A stretch of DNA of 64,000 bases from Candidatus Opimibacter skivensis (lineage in GTDB: Bacteria; Bacteroidota; Bacteroidia; Chitinophagales; Saprospiraceae), in NCBI GenBank assembly GCA_016722045.1, contig JADKGY010000001.1, positions 1,612,001 through 1,676,000 of the forward strand, in the 5' to 3' direction. Position 1 is the stretch's first letter; the number at the start of each line of letters is the position of its first letter. The notes below the pieces were generated by a model that had not been told where the DNA came from, searched no databases, and saw only the letters and a list, made by a program, of their open reading frames with translations. Shown in pieces: positions 45,804 to 57,300 of this stretch. The position numbers were made by a program, and so were the translations under genes.

Positions 45804-47114
45804 TTACCTTTTCAAATCCCCTATCCTCACTTCCTGGCTCATCAGCTCACCAAAAACTTTCCAACGATTTTCAGGAGAAGGATCAGCTTTAATTCTGGAT
45901 TCAACGTAACCGCGTACAAGGTCCTGTCCATAATTGTAATTGATGACATAGCTTCTGTTGGCGTTGATAAATTTAATTGACTTTGCTGCGGTTTCATCAT
46001 TAAACAAAGCATAGTCTTTCAGCCAGCGAAGAGCCTCTTCTTCAGACATCGTTTTGTTGACTATTCCTCTTGCAGCTTCATTACGCGCATAATTCAATTC
46101 GCCTTTGATCGACATGGCTTTTATATACAGGGATATCCCGGCTGTATCAAGACCTGCCAATGGGAGCAGAACATCTTTTGCAAATTTGGTTTTATCATCA
46201 CCTGGAAATACAACATCTATTCCATAGTTAGCAGTCCCTTCAGCTATCAATGATTGCGGACTGAACAGAGGATACATCGATATCTCTACGAGTCCCTGAT
46301 CATGATACAGATTTTTTTCTAAAAGCATGTTGTACACATGATGACCCGGATAGCTTTCGTGGCTTCCCACATCAATAGCCCTGTCCATAAAAATATTGAT
46401 GTCCGTATTGATCTGAATGAGGCTGGTGTAATTTCCCTTATACCAGTTGTATCCATTCCATGGTTTGTTATTCACGTATTCGAGTGTGAAGGATTCGTTG
46501 GCCGGCAATTGATAATGTTGTTTTGTACGCCTTCTGCATTCCGCTATAGCTGTTTTAAATACGGTATCCAGCTTTGGTTTAGGAATAATAAATCTATTGG
46601 CTAATGACTGAAACCGATCAGGAATACTTCCCTTACCGGGCAATAGATGATCAAGCTTATTGACAAGATCTTTATAATGCTGCTCATCATAGACTGGTGC
46701 AGCAACGCCGAATAAGTCCTTTGACTCCTCATCAAACGATCCGAATTCTCCTGAAAAAATGCGGATACGCCTTCCAAAGGATACGAGCTGATCCGAAATC
46801 CATCCGGCTCTGTTCTTTACCGAATCAGGTGCATTGCTTCCGGCAATTGTTTTAGCTGCTGCAAGGAGCTCCTCTGTTGCTTTCAGCAGACTGTCTTTTG
46901 GAAAAGCAGGAAGGGCTTTGGCAACAGGCTTCAGGGAATCAGGTCCATAGTAAGCATCTACAAAAGATTCGTCATACTGGCCGATATTAAGAGCCAACTT
47001 CACATACCGTTCAGCTAATACATTGATATCATCTTCCTTTTTGGTCTGCGTACTTACAGGTTTACAGGGAAAGATGAAGGTGAATAGAATCGCAGAAAAA
47101 AGTAACCTTGTCAT
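45804..47114 (-). CDS. DUF885-like zinc metallopeptidase, secreted
   Basis: 436 aa from the likely start MTRLLFSAILFTFIFPCK, a signal peptide (the frame opens 12 residues earlier at 47150). The zinc site is HESYPGHHVYNMLLEK (HExxxxHH-like, as in DUF885 peptidases), followed about 40 residues later by a Glu motif in LIAEGTANYGIDVVFPG. The C-terminal region has MSEEEALRWLKDY. The fold is a helical gluzincin. Periplasmic or outer-membrane lipoprotein-like location is inferred from the signal (Cys near the cleavage site). Substrate unknown. Stands alone. Confidence 0.75.
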   Translation of the reverse strand: MTRLLFSAILFTFIFPCKPVSTQTKKEDDINVLAERYVKLALNIGQYDESFVDAYYGPDSLKPVAKALPAFPKDSLLKATEELLAAAKTIAGSNAPDSVKNRAGWISDQLVSFGRRIRIFSGEFGSFDEESKDLFGVAAPVYDEQHYKDLVNKLDHLLPGKGSIPDRFQSLANRFIIPKPKLDTVFKTAIAECRRRTKQHYQLPANESFTLEYVNNKPWNGYNWYKGNYTSLIQINTDINIFMDRAIDVGSHESYPGHHVYNMLLEKNLYHDQGLVEISMYPLFSPQSLIAEGTANYGIDVVFPGDDKTKFAKDVLLPLAGLDTAGISLYIKAMSIKGELNYARNEAARGIVNKTMSEEEALRWLKDYALFNDETAAKSIKFINANRSYVINYNYGQDLVRGYVESRIKADPSPENRWKVFGELMSQEVRIGDLKR

Positions 47115-47206
47115 ATAGTTTGATTTTAATATTTCCGGTAATAGAAACATTGAAAGGTGTTAAATTAACAAAATTGTTACATCCGTGAGAGAAGTGATTT
47201 TCGGGC

Positions 47207-47277
47207 AATTCACTCCCTTCCTCTCTCTTACGAAAAGCTAATCAATACGAAAATGATTTTGTTAAAGAGAGGAGTGA
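47207..47277. repeat. Dispersed 71-bp hairpin element, copy 1
   Basis: AATTCACTCCCTTCCTCTCTC at one end and AAAGAGAGGAGTGAT at the other pair as an inverted repeat; between them lies a more variable loop with CAATACGAAAATGATTTTG. A second copy occurs at 61955-62025, 14.7 kb away, in the same orientation. No gene occupies 47151-47385. Confidence 0.65.
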
Positions 47278-47385
47278 TAAGATATCAATACGAAATCATG
47301 ACACCCCTATCTCATGATGATTCTGTTGCTATGAGTTGCCTGAAAGACAAAAGACTGGGTTGTCTACGTTCTAATGTTGAGTGGA

Positions 47386-48294
47386 TTAGCAATCTTCACT
47401 GTCGCAAATTACATTCTCCCTTTCCGTCTCCAGGGTACTATGGTGAATATTGAGATGTAAAAACTCGTGCTTTAGATCGTGTTTTATTTTTTGCTCTTCT
47501 TCACATGATACATTTTTTCCAAGAACAAGATGAGCAGTCATCGCATTCTCTGTGGTACTGATAGCCCATATGTGAACATGATGGACGTCTTTAACTCCGT
47601 CCACTTGTCTCGCTATTGTCTTTATGTCATCCAGACTTATATTTTCCGGCACCCCATCCAGTGATAACCGCAAACTTCCTTTGAGAAGTCGCCAGGTGCT
47701 AAAGAGAATAAAAATAGCTACAGAAATACTCACAACACTGTCCACCCAAAACCAATGTGTGTAATAAATAATAATTCCGCCTATCACAATCCCCAGTGAG
47801 ATGAAAGCATCACTCATCAGATGCAGGTAAGCGCTTTTAATATTGAGATCTTTGTCTTTATCCCTAAGGAATAAAAGTGCAGTGACCGAATTGATCACAA
47901 TACCGACGCCCGCCACAATAGAAATCGTCAGACCCGGAATGGGTTCAGGATAGAAAAACCGATGCGCTGCTTCGTAAATAATAGCGCCTACTACGACAAA
48001 TAAAACCATAGCGTTGAAGAGCGCCACCAGGATAGAGGTTTTTCGATAACCGTATGTATATAATTTGGTTGATTTCACCTTCAACAACCTGAAGGCGAGT
48101 AATGACAGTGCCAATGATCCCACATCAGCCAGATTGTGCCCGGCATCTGATAATAAAGACAGCGAATGTGTAAACAGACCTGCAATACCTTCAATAATGA
48201 CAAATAGTAAATTAAGACCTATGCCAATAATAAAGGCTGCATTAACATTATTCAATGCTGCAGAATGGACGTGATGTGTGTGGCTGTCCGACAT
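47386..48294 (-). CDS. Cation diffusion facilitator (CzcD-type) exporter
   Basis: 302 aa with six membrane segments. Starts MSDSHTHHVHSAALNN (His-rich), and has the site A signature SLLSDAGHNLADVGSLAL in helix 2 and the second site SAYLHLMSDAFISLGIVI (H-x3-D) in helix 5, and a cytoplasmic C-terminal domain (VDGVKDVHHVHIWAISTTENAMTAHLVL). It exchanges Zn2+, Cd2+ or Co2+ for protons in the cytoplasmic membrane. Length fits the family (about 300-320). A short-tandem-repeat region lies upstream of the start. Confidence 0.9.
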   Translation of the reverse strand: MSDSHTHHVHSAALNNVNAAFIIGIGLNLLFVIIEGIAGLFTHSLSLLSDAGHNLADVGSLALSLLAFRLLKVKSTKLYTYGYRKTSILVALFNAMVLFVVVGAIIYEAAHRFFYPEPIPGLTISIVAGVGIVINSVTALLFLRDKDKDLNIKSAYLHLMSDAFISLGIVIGGIIIYYTHWFWVDSVVSISVAIFILFSTWRLLKGSLRLSLDGVPENISLDDIKTIARQVDGVKDVHHVHIWAISTTENAMTAHLVLGKNVSCEEEQKIKHDLKHEFLHLNIHHSTLETERENVICDSEDC

Positions 48295-48307
48295 TTAACA
48301 GTGTAAA

Positions 48308-48408
48308 GTTACGGCAAAGGAGTGAGAGCGTGAGAGAGTGAGAGAGTGAGAGAGTGAGAGCGTGAGAGCGTGAGAGCGTGAGAGGGTAAGAGGGTAAGAG
48401 GGTAATTA
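48308..48408. repeat. GTGAGAG(A/C) tandem repeats
   Basis: About 12 units of 8 bases (GTGAGAGA, GTGAGAGC, GTAAGAGG) between the CDF gene start and the giant surface-protein gene. From 48409 to 48608 there is no gene that I can support. Confidence 0.75.
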
Positions 48409-48608
48409 AAATTTTGGTCATTTATGCTTCAGCCAAATATGTCATATACGAATCAAAAATCTTCTTTTGTCATGCTGAATGCACCATCCAATCTCGTCTA
48501 TTTCATATTTATATAAATATAATATGTATAATAACGATGGGACGTCCATCCAAAGCATTTCGACAAAATCCGAATGAACTTTATACCCTTGAATCCAGAA
48601 TGGAAATA

Positions 48609-48650
48609 AAAAAGAAAGGACAACCGTTACTGTCGGTTGTCCTTTCTTTT
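48609..48650 (-). terminator. Intrinsic terminator after the giant surface protein
   Basis: On the minus strand AAAGAAAGGACAACCG pairs with CGGTTGTCCTTTCTTT around a six- to eight-base loop, followed by a T run. It lies 20 bases below the stop at 48670. Confidence 0.85.
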
Positions 48651-48669
48651 ATCCTGATCAGTATATTGA

Positions 48670-51600
48670 TCAGTCGTGTCGCATCACCACGATCACTTTC
48701 GTATACACCTCTTTCGCTGTCTTCATTTCTATCAGATAACTTCCTTCAGGGATACCTGAAACATTTACCTTCTGCGTATTCGGTCCTTTTCGTGCATCGA
48801 TTTTATCACTAAGCATCACTTGTCCGAGGAAATTAATCAGTCTGTATTTCACTTCCTGGTTAGCATGTGATGTGAAACTTAGATTAACACTTCCATTCAC
48901 CGGATTTGGCCACAAGCTCACTTTTGAAAGCACTGGTGCAGATTCATTGTCCAGTGAAGGACTTTGTCCCGGAGCATTGATCGTCGTCGGATCAGTTGTT
49001 TGAGGACCGCCTACATAAGTATTGATCGCCGTATCAAGACACTGGAATGCAGTCGAACATGAAGTTGTGCAACCATATCCATCCGTTATATTCAGAATGA
49101 TCGTCAATTCTGTCCAGCCCACATAGATCGTGATCTGATTCGTGCCCTGGCCTGATTGTATAAATCCTTGTCCTATGATTTCCCAATTGTATGTATAACC
49201 ACCAAGTCCACCAGTGACATTACCTGATATCACAACACCATGTGAATTACATTCTACAAGTTGTGGAATGATGATTTGACAGTCAAGGAATGTATCCGGT
49301 ATCCATGTGATATGCTGACTTTCAGTTGTTACATTTCCGCATGCATCTGTTCCGGTCCATGTACGTGTCACATTGAATACCCCAGCGCCATTGCCAGGAA
49401 GAATTGTCTGCGTGTACACAATCGAAACGGGTTGTGCAGGATCAGGTGAACTCACAAATGGTACGGCCGGTAACTGCGCACAGATAATCGTCGCATCCTT
49501 CGGCACGCCGATCAGCACCGGTGGAATGTCATCCATAATGTACACATCAAAAGATACTGAAGATGAATTGCCACAAATATCCGTAGCTGTCCATGTATAT
49601 ACTCTGTGTTCAAAATAGCCTTCAGCTGCACAGTTTTCTGAATACGTGACCTCCAATGTAAATTGTGGTACTACCTGCAGATCGCACTCATCAGTTACAT
49701 ATACGCTTCCATCATCAAGATCATTGAGCTTATCAATGATATCCGTTTCAGAAAGATTAACGAAACTCTTACCAGGCGCATTCAGATATTTCAAAATGAT
49801 CGACCAGGTCGGTATCTGTATTTCAGGAGGCGTCTTATCTCCTACTATGATGATTTGTTTAACTGTGGATACATTACCGCATGCATCAGTAGCTGTCCAT
49901 GTACGTTCGAACACTTTTCCATCACGACATTGTGAATCCAATTGTTTTTCAGTCATCGTGACCGGAACATTTTTTCCGGAACATGGATCGAAGGCTGTTA
50001 CCTCCGGTATAGACAGATCATCACAAAGTTCAGGAACAACCCCACTGATGATAGGCCCGCTTCCATCGCCGACATGTACAACCTGGGTAGCATTAGTCAC
50101 ATTACCACATGGATCCGTCGCCGTGATGGTTCGCGTGATATCATATTCAAATTCACAAGGACCAGGTCGTGTACTTTGTGTTATATTGATCGTTACAGCA
50201 CCACAATTGTCAGTAGCATTTATAGAAGGAAGAGTATCCTTGCATCCTATGGTCACTTCAGTTTTAAAATTCACAAGCACAGGACTTGTATGATCTACTA
50301 CAAATGCCGGAACTGTAAGTGTGCTCATATTTCCGCAAATGTCAGTGGCCGTCCATTCAAGTGAAAGTGTTGCTACTATACCATTTGTACAACCATGTGA
50401 TTCCAACACTTTTTCATGGAAGGTAACAGTAACACCCGAACATCCATCCTGTACACTGACATCACCAACACCATATGGCGTATAATCTCCGGCCTGACCT
50501 TCACAATCAATCAGTAATACTTCTCCCGGCGGAAGATTAGCCAACTTAGGATTGACAAATTTCATCACCGGACCTACATGATCATTCGGAATCAGGATAG
50601 CGGTATCACGTGTGAAATTTCCGCAGTTATCGTAGGCCTCATACGTCCTCATGAATGCAGTTCCGTTACCGCAAGGATTAGGAATTTTAGTATCCCAATA
50701 CCTGAGGAATGCTTCACCACAATCATCAGTAGCTTCTACAAACTTAAAGGCAAGGTCATCAACGCACGCTGTATCTGGAACGCCATGAATAACCGGTGCC
50801 TCTGTATCTACAAGCTGTGCTATGATCGTCAGGTCCGTTGCATTTCCACATATATCCACTGCATGCCAATGATATGTCTGTTGTTCCCGATATCCGGCTC
50901 TCTTACAATTGACGGCATGAATGGTGTTCTCCTCAAACTTAATGCTCACACCACTACCGCATGATGGCGGACTATACACAGATTCAGCATTCAGATCATC
51001 ATACCATTGAGGAATGCCGCCTTCACTGCATGTGTATTTCAGTATCGCTCCATCGCCTACGCCTGCCAGTTCCGGCTGTAAAATCTGCAATACAGGAGGC
51101 TTCACATCGATAAGATGAATGTGCTGTGTGCCTGTAGATTTATTTCCACACTCGTCCGTTGCTATCCATGATCTGTTGATCACCTGCCCATTTTGGCAGC
51201 CTGCACTCACTGGGGTGGCCACATATTGGATATTCATTGCAGATACACATTCATCAGTAGCATATACATTGGTTGGTGGATCAGGTATCTCATCACAATT
51301 GACTGTGATATCCGTAGGGATATTGAATAGTGTAGGTGCGATGTGATCGACCAGTGCCATGAACACAAACTTCGTACTGCTATTGCCGCAGACATCTGTT
51401 GCAGTCCATGTCAGCTTATACAATGTGATGTATCCATCCACAGGACAATTGCCCTGGGCCTGAAGAATCTGACTGAAGGTTACAGTTACTGCGCCATTAC
51501 AATTATCTGTAGTGCTGACACTGTTTGTGCCCAGTACCGGCAATGACCAGTTAGGATCCTGTCCATGACACTGCACATCGAATCGTCCACCATTTGCAAG

Positions 51601-52330
51601 ATTGGCTATGAGTGGGTCTGTGAATGTGATCACTGGTGCTGTGTTATCAAATACAGTAATGATCTGAGCACATGTCGCCGAATTCCCACATTCATCTGTC
51701 GAACGATACGTCCAGGTGACCACAAACCTATTGATACACGTTAGATTAGAAATCACATCACTTACAAAAGTTACTGTCGGTATTGCGCCACAATTGTCAG
51801 CCGTGACCACACCTGCAGTATTGACGGCAGGTACTAATGTCGCGCATTGTACTGTTACATTAGCAGGACATGTCAAAGTCGGTGCTGTATTATCAAATAC
51901 AGTGATGACCTGAGCGCATGTGGCTGAATTGCCGCATGCGTCAGTTGAACGATAAGTTCTCGTTACAACAAAACGATTAGTGCATGTTTGATTTGAAATC
52001 ACATCATTGACAAAAGTTACTGTCGGTACCGGACCACAATTGTCTGCCGTCACTACACCTGCTGTATTCACTGCAGGAACCAGTGAAACACACTGTACCG
52101 TTACGTTTACAGGACATGTCAGTGTAGGCATCGTATTATCATTGACAATAATTGTTTGCGTGCAGGTTGCTGAATTGCCGCACAGATCTGTAGCTCTATA
52201 CGTCCTGGTCACTGTAAACTTATTCACACAGATCACATTTGAATTGACATCCGATACAAACGTTACAGTGGGTATGCCAGAACAATTATCCGTTGCAGTG
52301 ACAAGAGCCACATTCAGGCAGGAATTAGAC
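48670..52330 (-). CDS. Giant surface protein, C-terminal segment: HYR repeats plus T9SS
   Basis: About 1,220 residues of the C-terminal part of the giant protein that begins at 58514. Joined to the previous segment by a one-base shift near 52320. The front consists of HYR-type (hyalin) repeats of about 80-90 residues: PxxTCPxNVTVQC, xNVAGVVTADNCG, VTFVSDV, RTYRSTDACGNSATCAQ, xITVFDNTAP. The first three are nearly alike, and later ones are more divergent with GDKTPPEI and DKSAPV types. Ends with an SPASE/PKD-like part (YTYNWEIIGQGFIQSG) and the T9SS sorting domain (VSLWPNPVNGSVNLSF, YRLINFLGQVMLSD, IPEGSYLIEMKTAKEVYTKVIVV). A terminator follows at 48609-48650. Confidence 0.75.
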
Positions 52331-53186
52331 TTGCGCATTGTACGGTAATACCTGCAGGACATGTAAGTTGAGGCACAGTATTATCATTGACTGTAAAGAC
52401 CTGCGTGCAAGTCGCTGAATTGCCGCAAGCATCTGTTGCGCGATACGTTCGTGTGAGCGTAAATTTATTTGCACAAGTTTGATTCGTAACCACATCATTG
52501 ACAAACGTTGCTGTTGAGCCACCTGCGCAATTGTCCGTTGATGTGACGAGGGCAGGATTCGGTGCGGGGACATCACTTGCACACTGGAATGTCTGCGGTG
52601 CAGGACAATTGAGTTGAGGAGCTATATTATCAAATACAGTGATTGTCTGTTGACATGTTGCACTGTTGCCGCATGCATCTGTCGCTCTATAGGTACGCGC
52701 CACCTGGAATCGGTTAGTACATACCTGGTTGATGATGGCATCGGAGACAAAGCTTATAAATACACCACCTCCGCAATTATCCGAAGTCATAAAGGCACCT
52801 TCTACATTGGGGAAAGGTACCTCGCTGGCGCATGTGACAGTGACATTACCCGGACATGAAATGGTAGGAGGAGTGATATCTCTTACAGTGATGGTCTGGA
52901 GGCATGTGGCCATATCATTTGTATTGTCAGTGGCTTTCCATGTCCTGTTGATCGTATAATTATTGACACAATTACCTTGTACGATAGCATCTGTTGAAGT
53001 CACTACAACTCCCGGACAATCATCAGTAGCCGTAGCAGTACCGGTATTTGCAGGAAGTGTTGAAGCTTCACAGCTGATCGTTGTATTAGCCGGACAGAAG
53101 GTGATCACAGGAAGGAAGTCCTCATTGATGATTGTCCCTGTTCCGGCCAATGTAGCACCGGCTGGAGAAAAGGTGATATTTCTTCC
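52314..53186 (-). CDS. Giant surface protein, segment 4: first HYR repeats
   Basis: Continues after a one-base shift at about 53180: GRNITFSPAGATLAGTGTIINED closes the last Calx-beta domain, then HYR repeats begin (FLPVITFCPANTTISCEAST, TDDCPGVVVTSTDAI, RTWKATDNTNDMATCLQ and ITVRDITPPTISC). The frame stops at 52314 with VQCASLIPA, where a one-base change continues into the next segment (NVALVTATDNCSG). Cys pairs of each repeat are conserved. No catalytic part. Confidence 0.7.
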   Translation of the reverse strand, partial: GRNITFSPAGATLAGTGTIINEDFLPVITFCPANTTISCEASTLPANTGTATATDDCPGVVVTSTDAIVQGNCVNNYTINRTWKATDNTNDMATCLQTITVRDITPPTISCPGNVTVTCASEVPFPNVEGAFMTSDNCGGGVFISFVSDAIINQVCTNRFQVARTYRATDACGNSATCQQTITVFDNIAPQLNCPAPQTFQCASDVPAPNPALVTSTDNCAGGSTATFVNDVVTNQTCANKFTLTRTYRATDACGNSATCTQVFTVNDNTVPQLTCPAGITVQCASLIPA

Positions 53187-53615
53187 ATTGCATTCAGTGC
53201 ACTTAAGACTACTGTAAATACTTCATTCGGTTCTATCGTACAATCTCCGTTGATGACTACAGTGACCGTGGCTGTTGTTTGTCCAGGTGTAAGGGTGATC
53301 GTCCCGCTGTTGGCTACATAATCGCTGCCTGCTGTCGCTGTACCATTTGCCGTCGCAAAGTTGAAGATCACATTTGCATCAGAGATCGCGGACATATTGA
53401 TATTGAATACAAGATTTTGTGTGCCGGCATCGCCTTCCACGATCGATGGACTTGTGATGGTGATTACACCTGAATCATCATTTGTAATCGTACCTGTCCC
53501 GGTTCCGTTTTGGATAGCCCCGTTGACTGGATTTGAAAGTGTCATGATCACAGTCTCATCCAATTCAACTTTTAAGTCTCCATTGACGACCACAGTGACT
53601 GTTTGGGATAAAGCT
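53105..53615 (-). CDS. Giant surface protein, segment 3: Calx-beta repeat
   Basis: A one-base change at the C4 run 53616-53619 continues the previous segment as ALSQTVTVVVNGDLKVELDE. It has the standard Calx-beta pattern: GTGTITNDDSGVITITSPSI, EGDAGTQNLVFNI, ATANGTATAGSDYVANSGTITLTPGQ and TVVINGDCTIEPNEVFTVVL. The frame in the printed sequence derails at GGAAGAAAT (about 53180). Confidence 0.65.
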
Positions 53616-54385
53616 CCCCTTGTGTAAAACTGGCCGTACCGCCTGCGAACACCTGATAATCAAGATCAGCTGTTGTAGCCGTTACACCGGTGATCGCATA
53701 ATTTACTGAACAGGCTGTAGAATTATTGGTACGACTGATCGTGAATACCAGATTTGTAGTACCTGCATTTCCTTCCACCACCGATGGATTATCGATATTG
53801 AATTGTGTGTTTACGATATTGACCTGGTAGTCTTCCACTTCACCAACACCGGGAGCTAAGCCAACCGCAGAGGCAGAGGAACCCTGGTTTGTATCGGTCA
53901 CCCGGAATCTAGCATAACTTAAACCAAGTGAAGCCCCGGCCGGAACATTTAGTGTAAGTACATTATTGCCTGCTGTCAAACCAGTTCCTAAATACACAAA
54001 CTCACCTGCATCAGCCCAGTCTCCATCCCGATTCCAGTCAAACCATCCATATAAGAATCCTGTACCAGAAGAATTAACAGTAATGCTCTGAGATGTATTG
54101 ATCACCAACGCCGCGGGCATCGTGACACCATCTTCATCAGCTCCGTCCCCTGTGGCCGTAGCATTGGGTTGACCATCCAGATCTGCGTCTACTGTAGCAC
54201 CAAGGTGAAGTCCATTAGGTACAAGGTTATGTCTTGCTCCATTATCTGCTGATAAAGTAGGATAAGTACCTGCGAATCCGCTTTGTGCGGCACCAGGTGC
54301 ATCACCCCAATCCAATTCATCATTGACGATTGTACCAGTTTGTGGTGAACCTGCTTCAGTAATGGCTGCTATTTGTACAGGTGTA
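53572..54385 (-). CDS. Giant surface protein, segment 2: GEVED domain
   Basis: Starts as printed at 54315, but with a one-base change near 54385 it joins the previous segment (PVQIAAITEAGSPQTGTIVNDELDWGDA). It is a GEVED domain: DWGDAPGAAQSGFAGTYPT, GARHNLVPNGLHLGATVDAD, DGQPNATATGDGADEDGV, WFDWNRDGDWADAGEF, and ending GVGEVEDYQVNI; then a Calx-beta start (NPSVVEGNAGTTNLVFTI). The GEVED signature of WxDWNxDGxWxxxGE is intact. A near copy is in the first segment. Confidence 0.7.
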
Positions 54386-57300
54386 GAGTGGTGATAGCGC
54401 CAATGGTTACAGTGAAGGTTTCATTATTTTCAATATTTAAATCACCATTAACCAACACCGTGATTTGATGTGTTTCGTTTGCATCACCGTTGAAGGTCAA
54501 TGTTCCGTCATTGTCCACGTAGTCGTTATCCGCTGTTGTTGCGGTCCCGTCATTCGTGAAGTATGCAACAGTGAAACCTCCCTGTACAGCCTGGATTGTC
54601 CCGCGTGGATGACCATTCGGATCCACTAAGCCACTTTGTACTCCTGCACTTAGTGTGACATTGAAGACGCGAGGGTTCGTACCTGAATTACCTTCGTTGG
54701 CTGAACCACCACCACTTAGAGTCAGGTTAACTGTGTCGTCGTTGAGTATCGTCCCGGTTCTGGTTGTAGTACCCAGTGTAACATTTCGACCTGATGCGGC
54801 GAGAGTGCCGATAGCGACATTGTACACTTCATTGTTTTCTACTTTGGTATCATTAAAGATGGTAACATTTACTATTTGAGTAGTGGTTGTTCCGGCAGCG
54901 AATGTTACTGTTTGGTTTACGATGCCAAAGTAATCTCCATCTGTGGTCATTGCAGTTCCATTGGAAGTATTAAAAAGAACTGTGACAGCTACATCTACCG
55001 GATTGCTGAGCGTAACGCTAAATGCCTGCGGAGTAAGTACTTCATTTTGACTTACATCGGCTGTTATAGATACTACGGCTGCATCATCATTTGTGATCGT
55101 GCCTGTCTGAGGAGAACCAACTGTTGTAATCGCAGCCGCCTGCGTGGCCGACGTAGCACTGATTGCGCCAAGGGCTACTGTAAATGTCTCGTCCAGTTCC
55201 ACTTTCAAATCACCATTGACTAAAACAGTGATTGTCTTTGTCTCTCCTGCTGTTCCGGTGAACGTCAACGTCCCGTCATTATCTACGTAATCATTATCTG
55301 CTGTGGTAGCTGTTCCGTTATTAGTGGTATATGCAACCTGGAAACCTCCCTGAACATTGTTACTTAGCGTAGCCGTAAATGTGTAAGAAGTTGTACCTGC
55401 ATTTCCTTCGTTCTGTGCAATGCCTCCGCTTAGTGTCAAATTAGCTAAATCATCATTCGTGATCGTACCTGTTCCGGGATTTGTACCCAGTCCACCATTG
55501 ACAGGATTTGAAAGTGTGATGATAATAGTTTCGTTATCTTCTACGACAAGATCACCATTGACTGTGACGGTGATGGTTTGAGATAATGCACCACCTGAAG
55601 GAAAATTTAAGGTCCCTGCTGCTAGAGGAGCATAATCAGATCCGGAAGTTGCAGTACCACCAGTGACAGCATAATCAACAGCATCATTTGTTGAGTTAGT
55701 TGTTCTGGTCACCGTGAAAGTTAATGGAGTTGTGCCTGCATTGCCTTCTACTACGGACGGGCTGTTGATGGAGAATTGATTGGCAATGATGTTCACCTGA
55801 TAATCTTCGACTTCACCATTAAGTATTGAACCTGTCGGCAGAGCAATCCCTGCAGATGAAAGCCTGAAACGAGAATATGATGTACCCACTGAAGCGCCTG
55901 CAGGAACAGAAAAACTGAGTGGATTACTACCTGTGGCAACTACCGCACCAGCCAATATATATTCTCCGACATCCGCCCAGTCACCATCCCGATTCCAGTC
56001 CATCCAGGCATCTATGACACCTGGTCCACTGGACACCACAGTGATATTAGCTGTAGTACCTGTGATCAGAAATGTAGGAAGAGTAACACCATCTTCATCT
56101 GCACCGTCACCTGTAGCCGTTGCATTTGGCTGTCCGTCAAGATCGGCATCAACGGTAGGGCCAAGGTGAAGAGATCCGGTAGCTTCGGTATGTCTTGCAC
56201 CATTTTGAGCAAGTGTCGTTGGATAGCTACTTGCAAAACCACTTTGTGCTGCAGTCGGTGCATCACCCCAATCGAGCTCATCAAACGCTAATGTTCCTAT
56301 CTGTGGAGAACCTGCAATAGTTATCGTTGAACCGGCAGGGTTTCCGGTAATGCTATTAAGATTTACAGAGAAGGTTTCATTAAGTTCAATATTAAGGTCT
56401 CCATTGCCCAACACGGTGATGGTATGAGATTCACCTGCTGTGCCTGTGAATACACTTGTGCCATCATTATCTAAATAATCATTATCTGCAATTGTGGCGG
56501 TGCCATCGTTGGTGGTATAATTTACCGTAAATCCGCCCTGCACTGCATTATTTGCAGTCACTGTAAACACAAAGGGTGTCGTACCTGCGTCGCCTTCCGG
56601 ATGCGAGACCCCACCTGCTGGTGTAAGTGTCACAGTAGCGGCATCATCATTGATTATAGTTCCGATGGCCGACAATGTAGGTGTGCCACCCGTAAAAATT
56701 ACGTTCCTACCAGATGTAATGATCGAGTTGAGAATGGCTGTAAATGTTTCATTGGGTTCAACAACAAGATCTCCGTTAACCTGCACACTTAATGTTTGGG
56801 TTTCATTAGCCGTACCTACAAAATTCAATGTGCCGGAGTTTGCATTGTAATCATCTGTTCCTGTACCCGAAAAAACATCAACAGCTGTTCCATCCATTGT
56901 ACCGAAAGGGACTCCTATTCCTACATCCACTGCATTACTTAGCGTAACTGTGAAATTAAAAATAGTAGGACCGGCATTCCCTTCATTCATACTGAGTGGT
57001 GCGATAGAGATGATGCTCTGATCGTCATTGAGGATTGTACCTGTCTGCGGTGATCCGGTAGTAGTAACACTACCCGGACCTCCTGTGACGGCTCCGAGAC
57101 CAGTTGTAAATGTTTCATTGAGCTCGACTTTGCTATCATTAGTTGATAGTACAGTGAAGGTTTGGGTCTCCCCTGCAGTACCTGCGAAAACAAGTGATCC
57201 ATCATTGTCTGTATAATCATTGTCAGCTGTGGTCGCGGTACCATTATTTGTGGTATAAGCCACAGAGAAGCCACCCTGAACAGCATTATTAAGCGTACCT